A stretch of 64,000 bases of DNA from Pseudomonas tumuqii (lineage in GTDB: Bacteria; Pseudomonadota; Gammaproteobacteria; Pseudomonadales; Pseudomonadaceae), in contig NZ_JAAOJA010000010.1 in the NCBI RefSeq assembly GCF_013184545.1, forward strand, positions 1 to 64,000, in the 5' to 3' direction. The translations under genes and the position numbers were made by a program. Of this stretch, positions 7,211 to 16,120 are shown one piece after another. Each line of letters begins with the position of its first letter. The stretch's first letter is position 1. The notes under the pieces are model-generated. The model was not told the DNA's origin. It worked only from the letters and a program-made list of their open reading frames with translations, and did not search any database.

Positions 7211-9624
7211 GCCACTTCCTCCTCGGCCACCGCCACTCGTGCGCACAGCGTAGTGCCTTCGCCGGGCTGGCTGTCAATCTGCAACTGGCCGCCGAGCATC
7301 AATACCCGCTCCTGCATGCCGACCAGGCCGAACGACTGCCCCGGCTTGCGCTGCTCGGGCGCGAAGCCTTTGCCGTCGTCGCTGACGCACAGGCACAGCT
7401 CGCCGTCCTCCAGGCGCAGGCTCACCTGGACGCTGTGCGCGCCGGCGTGGCGCATGATGTTGGTCAGCGCCTCCTGGAGAATGCGAAACAGGCCGATGGC
7501 CTTGGCATCGCTGAGTTTCGGCAGGTTCTCCGGCACCTCGACCATGCACGGGATCTGGGTGCGCGCCTCGAAGCGGCGTACCTGCCACTCGATGGCCGAG
7601 GCGATGCCGGCATCGAGAATGGGCGGGCGCAGGGCGGTGGCCACATCGCGCACCAGCTGAAACAGCTGGGCGATCAGGCGCTTCATGTTCTGCAAGTGCT
7701 TATCCAGCTCCGGCATCTGGCCGGAACAGACCAACTCGCACATGGCGGTTTCCAGCTTGAGCACGGTGAGCACCTGGCCCAGCTCGTCGTGCACCTCGCG
7801 GGCGATGCGCGCCTTTTCCTCCTCGCGCACGCTCTCCAGATGGGCCGACAGCTCACGCAGGCGCGCCCGCGACTCGCCCAGCGCCAGCTCCACCTGCTTG
7901 TTCTCGGTGATATCCCAGACGATCCCGTCCCACACCACCCGGCCCTCGCCCAGGCGCCGCGCGGTGGCCTTGATATCGGCCCAACGCAACTGGCCGGCGC
8001 GGGTGAGAATGCGCCCCTGCCACTGCCAGTCGCTGTCGCCGGCCAGGGCCGCGTCCTGGGTTAGCCGGTAGCTGGCCTGATCGTCGGGGTGCACCAGGCT
8101 GCGAATCCCGCGGTCGGCGCGCTGCAACTCGACGGCCGGATAACCCACCAGTTCGGCGCTGGCCTCGCTGATGTAGGCGAACACCACCGGCTGCTCGACG
8201 GCGGCGCGCTCCAGGCGAAACACCAGGCCGGGGACATTGCCGGCGATGCCCTTGAGCCGCGCCTCGCTCTCTTGCAGGGCGGCGCGGGCACGGCGGCGCT
8301 CGGTGACATCGGCGAGGAACACCACCAGGTATTCCGCCCGGTCGAAGCGCAGGAAGCTCAGCGACACGTCCACCGGCAAGCCGCTGCCATCGGCACGCCG
8401 GCACTCGGTCTCGAAACCCGGCAGGGCCTCGTCGCTGCTGCGCGCCAGCTTCCACAGGCTCAGCCAGCGGTCCATATGCAGACTGGGTTCCAGCGCCTGC
8501 AACGGCAGGTCCACCAGTGCCCCGCCGGCATAGCCGAGCATGTCCTCGGCGGCGCGGTTGGCATAACGCACATGGCTGTCCCAATTGACCCAGAGAATGC
8601 CCACGGTGCTGTGGTCGATGGAGAACTGGCTGAGGCGCAGGGCCTGCTCGGCCACCTCGCGCTGGCTCAATTCCTGGCGCACGCCGAGCAGTTGACGCTC
8701 CAGGCCGCGGCGCTGCTGGCGCAGGTGCAGGACGATGGCCGCGGCGCTGAGCAAGGCCAGCAACAGCAACAATGCGAGACCGCGCCAGAAGGCCAGGGAT
8801 TCGCCGATCTGCGGGTATTTCAACGGCAGCCAGCGCTCGCGCAGACGCTCGATCTCGCGCCCGGGCATGGCCTCCAGGGTCCGCTCGACGATCTCCGCCA
8901 GCAGCGGCTCGTCGCGCCGACTGGCGATGCGCAGCAACTGCGGCAGACCGATATCGCCGACGATGCTCAGGGCCGCGAACTGCGGCTCGCGCAGCAGCAG
9001 GCTGAGCCGCGCCTCGTCGACCACCGCGTAGCTGACCTCCTGGCGCAACAGGCGCAGCAGGCCCACCCGCTCCGAACTCACCGCCTGCAGCCGCAGGTTG
9101 TTGTGGGTCTTGTACAGGTACTCGAACACCGGGCTCGGCTCGCGCACCGCGACCAGCTCATCGTGCCCCAGGCGATCGAGGTCGACCGCACTGATGCCGC
9201 GCCGCTCACTCACCACCAGATGCGGCACCCGCATATAGGGTGCGGAGTAGAGCCACAGCCGCAGCCCACGCGGGGTCTGCTGCAGTCCCGGCGCGAGGTC
9301 GACCTCGCCGCGGCGCAGCGCGTTATCCAGCTCGTCCTGGTCGGCGTAGCGCAACCATACCGGCTGCGCGCCCATGCCCTGCAGCACGCGGGTCATCAGC
9401 TCGACGTTGGCCCCGGAAAGCCGCTGCAGACGCCGGTCGTACAAGGCCCAGGGCGCCTGCATGAGCAGGCCCACGCGCAACTGCCGATGCTCGGCGAGCC
9501 AGGCCTGCTGCTCGGCCGTATAGAGCGGGCGCAGGGGCACCGCCGAGCCTTCGGCCCAGGCAAACAGCGGCCACACCAGCAATAGAACGAGGATGCGCGA
9601 CCAGATAGGACTCATTGCCAACAT
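7207..9624 (-). CDS. agtS: membrane sensor histidine kinase AgtS
   Basis: About 805 residues: signal/first hydrophobic segment, a periplasmic SBP_bac_3-like sensor (about 30-275), a membrane helix (LALLLLLALLSAAAIVLHL), two PAS/PAC units in the cytoplasm, then a HisKA_3 dimerisation helix with phospho-acceptor H612 (REVHDELGQ) and a HATPase domain (NIMRHAGAHSV, DDGKGF, GLVGMQERV). The sensor domain looks like an amino-acid binding protein, suited to GABA/5-aminovalerate. The start is uncertain: ATG at 9624 (weak GCAGAG) or 9615. It is translationally coupled to agtR downstream. Confidence 0.88.
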   Translation of the reverse strand: MLAMSPIWSRILVLLLVWPLFAWAEGSAVPLRPLYTAEQQAWLAEHRQLRVGLLMQAPWALYDRRLQRLSGANVELMTRVLQGMGAQPVWLRYADQDELDNALRRGEVDLAPGLQQTPRGLRLWLYSAPYMRVPHLVVSERRGISAVDLDRLGHDELVAVREPSPVFEYLYKTHNNLRLQAVSSERVGLLRLLRQEVSYAVVDEARLSLLLREPQFAALSIVGDIGLPQLLRIASRRDEPLLAEIVERTLEAMPGREIERLRERWLPLKYPQIGESLAFWRGLALLLLLALLSAAAIVLHLRQQRRGLERQLLGVRQELSQREVAEQALRLSQFSIDHSTVGILWVNWDSHVRYANRAAEDMLGYAGGALVDLPLQALEPSLHMDRWLSLWKLARSSDEALPGFETECRRADGSGLPVDVSLSFLRFDRAEYLVVFLADVTERRRARAALQESEARLKGIAGNVPGLVFRLERAAVEQPVVFAYISEASAELVGYPAVELQRADRGIRSLVHPDDQASYRLTQDAALAGDSDWQWQGRILTRAGQLRWADIKATARRLGEGRVVWDGIVWDITENKQVELALGESRARLRELSAHLESVREEEKARIAREVHDELGQVLTVLKLETAMCELVCSGQMPELDKHLQNMKRLIAQLFQLVRDVATALRPPILDAGIASAIEWQVRRFEARTQIPCMVEVPENLPKLSDAKAIGLFRILQEALTNIMRHAGAHSVQVSLRLEDGELCLCVSDDGKGFAPEQRKPGQSFGLVGMQERVLMLGGQLQIDSQPGEGTTLCARVAVAEEEVA

Positions 9625-9756
9625 TACTCTGCCGGGGCAGCGGGACAGGATTGATACATTACTCCAGTCCAGGCCCGGCTCGCCAAGGGATAGCGCTGAC
9701 AAGGCGCCATGCAAGCAGTAGGCTGAGGCGCTCATCATTCCGCCCCGGAGTCGTCC

Positions 9757-10758
9757 ATGCCCCGCGCCATCCACCCCCTGCTGGCAGCCCTGAGCCTGAG
9801 CCTGCTACTGCCGATCAGCGCGTCGCTGCAGGCCGAAGAGCCCGGCACCACGGACGAGGCCGCAAGCGACCAGGGCGCAGCGCTTGATCCGCCCGCGGCC
9901 GATCTGGCTCGCCCACCACAAACCGAGCGCAGTGCGGATGCCGCCAGCGCGCTGAGCCGTCATCTACCCAGCCAGGAACAACAGCTGCTGCAGGCCGGGG
10001 ATGAGTCTTTCCTGGCCCTGTGGCTTCCCGCCAATACGGCCGAAGCCCACGGCGTGGTGGTGCTGGTCGCCGGCGCTGGCGAAAGCGCCGACTGGCCCAA
10101 GGTGCTCGGCCCGCTGCGGCGCAGGCTGCCGGATGCCGGCTGGCACAGCCTGACCCTGAGCTTGCCCGACCCGCAGGATGTCCTGCCGCCAGCGCCCGCC
10201 GTCAACCCGGTAAACCCGGCAACGGCGGCCGCTGCGCCGGCAGCGCTCGACGCCGCCCCGGCCAGCGCCGACGCCCCGCAAGCCGACCCGGGCCTGCAGG
10301 CCGACCAGCCCATGCCAGCCCCCGGTGAACGCCACGCCCGGCGCATCAAGCAGCGCATCACGGCGGCGCTGGAACTGGCCCGCCAGCAACAGGCCAAACA
10401 CATCGTGCTGCTCGGCCATGGCAGCGGCGGCTACTGGAGCACGCGCTATCTCAGCGAAGAGCAACCCGCCGATGTGCGCAGCCTGCTGCTGGTGGACGTC
10501 AAGCCGGCAGCCGATGCCAGCCCGGGGCTGGACGAACTGCAAACCAGCCTCAAGCTGGCCACTGGCGACTTCTACTACCAAGATCGACAACTCGAGCGCG
10601 ACGCCGCCGCCAGACGCCTCCTGGCCAGCAAGCGCCAGGAGCATCCGGCCTATACCCAGGTGGCCCTCAAGGCCTTGCCGGGCAACCCCGACGTCGAACA
10701 GGAGCAGCTCTACCGCCGACTGCGCGGCTGGCTCACGCTGCAACTGAAGACGCGCTGA
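9757..10758 (+). CDS. exported DUF3530 alpha/beta-hydrolase-like protein
   Basis: A 333-residue protein with a signal peptide (residues 1-26, ending SLQAEE) and good ribosome site CGGAG before ATG. The middle (about 135-190) is a low-complexity Ala/Pro/Asp stretch, probably disordered. The C-terminal half carries HIVLLGHGSGGYWSTRYL, an alpha/beta-hydrolase nucleophile-elbow-like segment where the first Gly of GxSxG is His. It matches the DUF3530 family found beside agtS in Pseudomonas. Enzymatic activity is unproven. It converges with the djlA-like gene with only 6 bases between stops. Confidence 0.8.
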   Translation: MPRAIHPLLAALSLSLLLPISASLQAEEPGTTDEAASDQGAALDPPAADLARPPQTERSADAASALSRHLPSQEQQLLQAGDESFLALWLPANTAEAHGVVVLVAGAGESADWPKVLGPLRRRLPDAGWHSLTLSLPDPQDVLPPAPAVNPVNPATAAAAPAALDAAPASADAPQADPGLQADQPMPAPGERHARRIKQRITAALELARQQQAKHIVLLGHGSGGYWSTRYLSEEQPADVRSLLLVDVKPAADASPGLDELQTSLKLATGDFYYQDRQLERDAAARRLLASKRQEHPAYTQVALKALPGNPDVEQEQLYRRLRGWLTLQLKTR

Positions 10759-10764
10759 ACTGCC

Positions 10765-11523
10765 CTAACGAAAGCCGCGACACTGGCGCACCAGTCCGTA
10801 GGCCTGGTGCAGTTCGCGGGTCTTTTCCGTGGCTTCGCGCAGCCGCTCAGGCGTTACCCCGCTGCCGGCCAGCTTGTCCGGGTGGTGGCGGCTCAACAGC
10901 CGCCGGTAGGCGCGCTTGATCTGCGCCGGCTCGCTATCGGCGGTCACGCCAAGCAACAGTAGCGCCTGCTGATAGCTACCGCCGCTGGCCGCGACCGAAG
11001 CTTGCTTCGGCGCATAGGCCGCACTCAGCACTTGCTGGGTCGCCATCGACACGGCCAGCCACTTGCCCCAGAGCAGAATCAACTCGCGCTCGGTCTGGCT
11101 GACCCGACCGTCCACCCAGGCCATGCGCCAGCACGCACGCAACAGGGCTTCGGCCTGCTCGCGCTGGCGGCGCAAGGGCGCACGCAGGCCGTCGCGTCCG
11201 GTCTTGCCACGCGCGAAGGCCGCGGCCGCGCGCTGCTGGCCCGCCGCATCCAGGCCCAGGCGCTGCATTTCGGCCCGCGCCTGGAGGATATGCGCCTGCA
11301 GCACCCGGCCATCGCACTTGGCCAGGCGACCGAGCAGGACAAACAGCAACTCCTCGTCCCCCGGATACGGCTTGCCACCCAGCCGCTCGCGCAACGCCGC
11401 CCAGCTGTGCAAGCGCAAGCGCCGGTCCACGACCTGGCCGAGCAGCCCGCCGAGCAGGGCGCCGGGAATGCTGGCCAGGGCCAGGCCGCCAACGGCTCCG
11501 AGCAGCGTCGCCGGCCAGAGCAC
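10765..11523 (-). CDS. djlA: DjlA-like membrane-anchored DnaJ co-chaperone
   Basis: A 252-residue protein: glycine-rich hydrophobic N-terminal anchor (about 3-30, GAVGGLALASIPGALLGGLLG), a central TerB-like helical domain (about 50-160) and a C-terminal J-domain with the HPD tripeptide in RHHPDK. J-domains stimulate DnaK ATPase; DjlA types do so at the inner membrane. The start is GTG at 11523, one base after the murU stop, so it is translationally coupled to murU-amgK. Longer in-frame ORF upstream overlaps murU and is not needed to match the family length. Confidence 0.8.
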   Translation of the reverse strand: MLWPATLLGAVGGLALASIPGALLGGLLGQVVDRRLRLHSWAALRERLGGKPYPGDEELLFVLLGRLAKCDGRVLQAHILQARAEMQRLGLDAAGQQRAAAAFARGKTGRDGLRAPLRRQREQAEALLRACWRMAWVDGRVSQTERELILLWGKWLAVSMATQQVLSAAYAPKQASVAASGGSYQQALLLLGVTADSEPAQIKRAYRRLLSRHHPDKLAGSGVTPERLREATEKTRELHQAYGLVRQCRGFR

Positions 11524-11524
11524 C

Positions 11525-12196
11525 TCAGTGCCCCACGGCGAGCAGACGCTCGACTTCGGCCAGGCGCTCATGGGTGCCGACATCGACCCAGCGCCCGGCG
11601 AAACGCTCGCCACTGACCAGGCCTTCGCCCATGGCGCGGCGCAACAGCGGAGCCAGCTTGAAGGCGCCCGGCTGGCAACCGGCAAACAAGGCCGGGGCCA
11701 GCACGGCGATGCCGCTGTAGGTCAAGCTCGGCTGCTCCGCGTGCGCCTCGCCGACCCGCTCGGCGCACAAGGCAAAATCGCCGGTGCGGTGATGCGGTGG
11801 ATTATCCACCAGCACCAGATGCGCCAGCCCGGCCAAGGGGCGGCGCAGCTGGGCAAAGGGGTAATCGGTGAAGATGTCGCCATTGACCAGCACAAACGGC
11901 TGATCGCCCAGCAGCGGCAGCGCGCGAAAAATTCCGCCGCCGGTTTCCAGCGGCTCGCCTTCGGCCGAATAGGCGATGCTCAGGCCAAACTCCGCACCAT
12001 CGCCCAGGTAGTCTTCGATCTGCTGGCCGAGCCAGGCGTGGTTGATCACCAGTTCGCGGAAACCGGCGGCGGCCAGGGCGCGCACGTGGTACTCGATCAA
12101 GGGTACGCCGGCGGCCTGCACCAGCGGCTTGGGCGTATGCAGAGTCAGGGGGCGCAGGCGTTCGCCCTTGCCGGCCGCCAGGATCATCGCCTTCAT
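11525..12196 (-). CDS. murU: N-acetylmuramate alpha-1-phosphate uridylyltransferase
   Basis: A 223-residue sugar nucleotidyltransferase with the signature MILAAGKGERLRPLT (4-18), the PKPLV lysine and the metal-binding VLVNGDIFTD motif. MurU joins UTP and MurNAc-1-P to give UDP-MurNAc, bypassing de novo synthesis and fosfomycin-sensitive MurA. It overlaps amgK by 4 bases (ATGA), the usual AmgK-MurU pair of the Pseudomonas peptidoglycan recycling route. Cytosolic. Confidence 0.95.
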   Translation of the reverse strand: MKAMILAAGKGERLRPLTLHTPKPLVQAAGVPLIEYHVRALAAAGFRELVINHAWLGQQIEDYLGDGAEFGLSIAYSAEGEPLETGGGIFRALPLLGDQPFVLVNGDIFTDYPFAQLRRPLAGLAHLVLVDNPPHHRTGDFALCAERVGEAHAEQPSLTYSGIAVLAPALFAGCQPGAFKLAPLLRRAMGEGLVSGERFAGRWVDVGTHERLAEVERLLAVGH

Positions 12197-13218
12197 GCCG
12201 GCACCGCGGCGGCCTGCGGCAGGCTGGCGAACAGCTGCGCCAGCTCGGCCAACTCCGGCCGGCGCGCCAGCACGGCGTCTATATAGGCGAAGAAGCGCGG
12301 CACATCGCCAAGGTAACGCGGCTTGCCGTCACGGTGGCAGATCCGCGCGAAGATGCCGATCACCTTGAGATGCCGCTGCACGCCCATCAGGTCGCTGGCA
12401 CGCAGGAAGTCGTCCAGTTCGGCCTGCACCGGAATCCCCGCCGCCCCGGCCTGCTGCCAGTAACCCGCGAGCCAGTCGCGCACCCGTGCCTCGGGCCAAC
12501 TGAGAAAGGCATCCTTGAACAGGCAGGTGACGTCGTAGGTCACCGGGCCGTAGACCGCATCCTGAAAATCCAGCACCCCCGGGTTCGGCGTGCTGAGCAT
12601 CAGGTTGCGCGGCATGTAGTCGCGGTGCACCAGCACCTTGGGCTGGGCCAGGGCGCTGTCGATCAGCAGTGCGCAGATACGCTGCCAGGCAGCCTGTTGC
12701 GCCTCGCTCAGCTCGACGCCGAGGTGACGCCGCACATACCACTCGGGGAATAGCTGCAGCTCGCGACGCAGCAAGGCATCGTCATAACTGGGCAGCGGCG
12801 CATCCATCGGCAGCCGCTGAAAGGCCAGCAAGGCCTGCACGGCATCGTCGAACAGCCGATCGGCATTCTGCGCATCGATCACGTCCAGGTAGGTCTGCCG
12901 CCCCAGATCGCTGAGCAGGAGAAATCCACGCTGCAGGTCCTGGGCGAGAATCTGCGGCACATTGACCCCAGCCTCGGCCAGCCGCTCGGCGACCTTGACG
13001 AAGGGCCGGCAATCCTCCTGCGGTGGCGGTGCATCCATCAGGATCAGGCTGCGGCCATCGCCCTGCCAGCGGAAATAACGGCGAAAACTGGCGTCACTGC
13101 TGGCTGGCGTCAGCGTGCCGAGCGGCACCTCACCCCACCCGCGGGCGGCGAACAAGGCCGGCAGTTGCTGGTCGAGCCAATCGCTGAGCAGTTGCAGGCG
13201 TATATCTTCATCAGGCAT
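12193..13218 (-). CDS. amgK: anomeric MurNAc/GlcNAc kinase
   Basis: A 341-residue aminoglycoside-phosphotransferase-fold kinase. The catalytic loop is LVHRDYMPRNLM (HxDxxxxN) and the metal-binding VLDFQDAVYGP follows. AmgK phosphorylates MurNAc (and GlcNAc) at C1 and feeds MurU. It is the first gene of amgK-murU-djlA on the minus strand and diverges from lptD across 124 bases. Co-location with AgtS, reported to respond to peptidoglycan fragments, may be meaningful but is only an inference. Confidence 0.95.
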   Translation of the reverse strand: MPDEDIRLQLLSDWLDQQLPALFAARGWGEVPLGTLTPASSDASFRRYFRWQGDGRSLILMDAPPPQEDCRPFVKVAERLAEAGVNVPQILAQDLQRGFLLLSDLGRQTYLDVIDAQNADRLFDDAVQALLAFQRLPMDAPLPSYDDALLRRELQLFPEWYVRRHLGVELSEAQQAAWQRICALLIDSALAQPKVLVHRDYMPRNLMLSTPNPGVLDFQDAVYGPVTYDVTCLFKDAFLSWPEARVRDWLAGYWQQAGAAGIPVQAELDDFLRASDLMGVQRHLKVIGIFARICHRDGKPRYLGDVPRFFAYIDAVLARRPELAELAQLFASLPQAAAVPA

Positions 13219-13342
13219 TACAAGGGTCTCCGACGGCGCTGGCCGTTGTGCGGGTCATGCTTTATTATCCAGCATCTTTTTCAGCCCATCGAGAGGCGTG
13301 CGGCCCCTGGGCCCAATGCGCGCAGGAAGCCCGGATAACAAG

Positions 13343-16120
13343 ATGGCAGTAAAATACCCTAGGTTCCGCAAAAAATTCCCCCTTCTGGTAACTGGCGGCC
13401 TGTTGGCCCTACAGCCGTTGGCCAGTCAATTCGCTGTCGCGGCCGAACAATTCGACTGCCAGGTATCCGCTACCGGGGGTTGGGCATGCGCCCCGAAAAC
13501 CACCAGTGCTGCGGTGCCGGAGCGCCCGGCGCCACACGTCGCGCCAAGCGCCAGCGGCCCGGTCACGGCCCAGCGCCCGGACAGTTCTGACGCGAGTCGA
13601 GCCTCCGGTGCCACCCTGGTCACGGAGAGCGGCGGCAAAGCCCTGGCTTCGCGCAGCGCCGACTACAGCCACCTCGACTGGGTGCCTCGCGAGAACCTGA
13701 GCGAAGCGCAACTGGCGGAAGTCGGCCCCTACTGTGCCGGCGGCTATGTCGAGCCGAGCCGGCCAGGGATGAACGACCAGACGCCGATGAATCAGGCGCC
13801 GCTGTTCATTACCGCCAAAGCCTCGCGCTACGAGCAGGAACAACAGGTCGCCACCCTGGCCGGCGATGTGGTGTTGCGCCAGGCCGGCATGCAGGTCGAG
13901 GCCGACGAAGCCAGCCTGCACCAGGCGGAGAACCGCGGCGAACTGATCGGCAACGTGCGCCTGCGCGATCAGGGCATGCTGGTGGTCGGTGATCGCGCCG
14001 AACTGCAACTGGACAACGGCGAAGCCAAGGTCGACAACGCCGAATACGTGCTGCACAAAAGCCATGTACGCGGCAGTGCACTCTACGCCAAGCGCGAAGA
14101 AACCGCGGTGATCCGCCTGAAAGACGGCACCTACACCTCCTGTGAGCCGGGCAGCAATACCTGGCACCTGAAAGGCAACAACGTCACCCTGAACCCGGCC
14201 ACCGGCTTCGGTACCGCGACCAACGTGACCCTGCGGGTGAAGGATTTCCCGGTTTTCTACACCCCCTACATCTACTTCCCGATTGACGACCGTCGTCAGT
14301 CCGGCTTCCTGCCGCCGAGCATCAGCAGCTCCAGCGATAACGGCATGACGCTGCAAACGCCCTACTACTTCAACCTGGCGCCGAACTACGACGCCACGCT
14401 CTATCCGACCTACATGAGCGACCGCGGCCTGCTCATCGAAGGCGAGGGTCGCTACCTGACCAAGAGCAGCGAAGGCCAGTTTGGCGCGGCTTATCTCGAC
14501 GACAGCAACGACGACCGCAAACTGCAGTCGGACTACGAAGACCAGCGCTGGCTCTATAGCTGGCAGCACAAGGGCGGCCTCGACTCGCGCCTGCTGGCCG
14601 AAGTCGACTACACCGACATCAGCGACCCCTATTACTTCCAGGATCTGGACACCGATCTCGGTATCGACACCGTCAGTTACGTCAACCAGCGCGGCACCCT
14701 GACCTATCGCGGCGGCAGCTATACCGCGCGCCTCAATGCGCACGCCTACGAACTGGCCAATATCACCGATATCACGCCGTACGACCGCCTGCCGCAGATC
14801 ACCCTGGACGGCGCCCTGCCGTTCCAGCCGGGTGGCCTGAACTTCAGCTACGGCAGCGAACTGGTGCGTTTCGACCGCGACTTGCGCGACGGCTTCTTCA
14901 TCAACGAAGAGGGCGTGGCCGAACAGCCGTGGTACGACGCCAACCTGCGTGGCCTGGCCCGCGCCAACGGCACGCGCCTGCACCTGGAGCCGGCCGTCAG
15001 CCTGCCGCTGAACTGGAGCTGGGGCTTCCTGACGCCTAAGGTCAAGTACCTGCAGACCAATTACGACCTGAGCCTCGATCAGCAGGGCAAGAACAGCCTG
15101 CTGGCCGAACAGGAGTTCGACAGCAGCCAGGATCGCGGCGTCCCCATCCTCAGCGTCGACAGCGGCCTGTACTTCGATCGCGACACCCAGTTGTTCGGCA
15201 AATCCTACCGCCAGACCCTGGAACCACGGCTGTTCTACCTCTATGTCCCCGAGGAAGACCAGACCGACATTCCGGTCTTCGACACCGGCGAGAGCAACTT
15301 CAGCTATGCGTCGCTGTTCCGCGAGAACCGTTTCTCCGGCAAGGACCGCATCGGCGACGAGAACAAGCTGTCGCTGGGCCTGACCAACCGCTGGATCGAG
15401 AGCAACGGTTTCGAGCGTCAACGCTTCAGCATCGGCCAGGCCTTCTACTTCGAAGATCGCAAGGTGCAGATGCCGGGCATCGACTACCGCACCCGCGATG
15501 ACGCCCAGGCCTCGCAATCGCCTTACGCCCTGGAGTACCTGTATCGCTTCAACCGCGACTGGCGCTTCTCCTCGGACTTCAACTGGGATCCGGACAGCCG
15601 CAGCACCCGCTCGGGCAGCGCGATGTTCCACTACCAGCCGGAAGACAACCCGAACAAGGTGGTCAATGCCGGCTACCGCTACCGCAACGACACCATCCGC
15701 TTTGACCAGGCAACCGGTAACTGGGTAGTCGGTGGTGGTGACTATGGCACTCCGGGTAGCCCGAACTACATCAAGGACTACTACAAGGTCAGCCAGCATG
15801 ACTTCTCGGTGATCTGGCCGATCGCGCCGCAGTGGAGCGTGATCTCCCGCTGGCAGTACGATTACGGTCGTGATCGCACCCTCGAAGCCTTCGGCGGCTT
15901 CGAGTACGACAACTGCTGCTGGAAGCTGCGCCTGATCAATCGCTACTGGATCGACTATGACGAAGTCAGCCTGAATCCGTCGCTGAATGATGAGCCGGAC
16001 CGCGGCATTTTCCTGCAAATCGTCCTCAAAGGCTTGGGTGGCGTGGTAGGCAACAAGGTTGAGACTTTCCTCGATCAAGGCATTCAAGGTTATCGTGAAC
16101 GTGAAGATCAAGCTTTCTGA
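13343..16120 (+). CDS. lptD: LPS-assembly outer-membrane protein LptD
   Basis: A 925-residue beta-barrel protein: signal peptide (about 1-33, ending in AVAAEQ), a periplasmic OstA/LptA-like beta-jellyroll (about 150-300, ITAKASRYEQEQQVATLAGD) and a long C-terminal barrel rich in aromatic strands. Two disulfide-forming cysteines are adjacent near the C-terminus (DNCCWKL) with partners near residues 38-50 and 130-260, as in known LptD. With LptE it inserts LPS into the outer leaflet. The ATG at 13343 gives the family-like N-terminus MAVKYPRFRKKFPLL; an ATG 9 codons earlier is possible. It overlaps surA, its own folding chaperone. Confidence 0.95.
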   Translation: MAVKYPRFRKKFPLLVTGGLLALQPLASQFAVAAEQFDCQVSATGGWACAPKTTSAAVPERPAPHVAPSASGPVTAQRPDSSDASRASGATLVTESGGKALASRSADYSHLDWVPRENLSEAQLAEVGPYCAGGYVEPSRPGMNDQTPMNQAPLFITAKASRYEQEQQVATLAGDVVLRQAGMQVEADEASLHQAENRGELIGNVRLRDQGMLVVGDRAELQLDNGEAKVDNAEYVLHKSHVRGSALYAKREETAVIRLKDGTYTSCEPGSNTWHLKGNNVTLNPATGFGTATNVTLRVKDFPVFYTPYIYFPIDDRRQSGFLPPSISSSSDNGMTLQTPYYFNLAPNYDATLYPTYMSDRGLLIEGEGRYLTKSSEGQFGAAYLDDSNDDRKLQSDYEDQRWLYSWQHKGGLDSRLLAEVDYTDISDPYYFQDLDTDLGIDTVSYVNQRGTLTYRGGSYTARLNAHAYELANITDITPYDRLPQITLDGALPFQPGGLNFSYGSELVRFDRDLRDGFFINEEGVAEQPWYDANLRGLARANGTRLHLEPAVSLPLNWSWGFLTPKVKYLQTNYDLSLDQQGKNSLLAEQEFDSSQDRGVPILSVDSGLYFDRDTQLFGKSYRQTLEPRLFYLYVPEEDQTDIPVFDTGESNFSYASLFRENRFSGKDRIGDENKLSLGLTNRWIESNGFERQRFSIGQAFYFEDRKVQMPGIDYRTRDDAQASQSPYALEYLYRFNRDWRFSSDFNWDPDSRSTRSGSAMFHYQPEDNPNKVVNAGYRYRNDTIRFDQATGNWVVGGGDYGTPGSPNYIKDYYKVSQHDFSVIWPIAPQWSVISRWQYDYGRDRTLEAFGGFEYDNCCWKLRLINRYWIDYDEVSLNPSLNDEPDRGIFLQIVLKGLGGVVGNKVETFLDQGIQGYREREDQAF

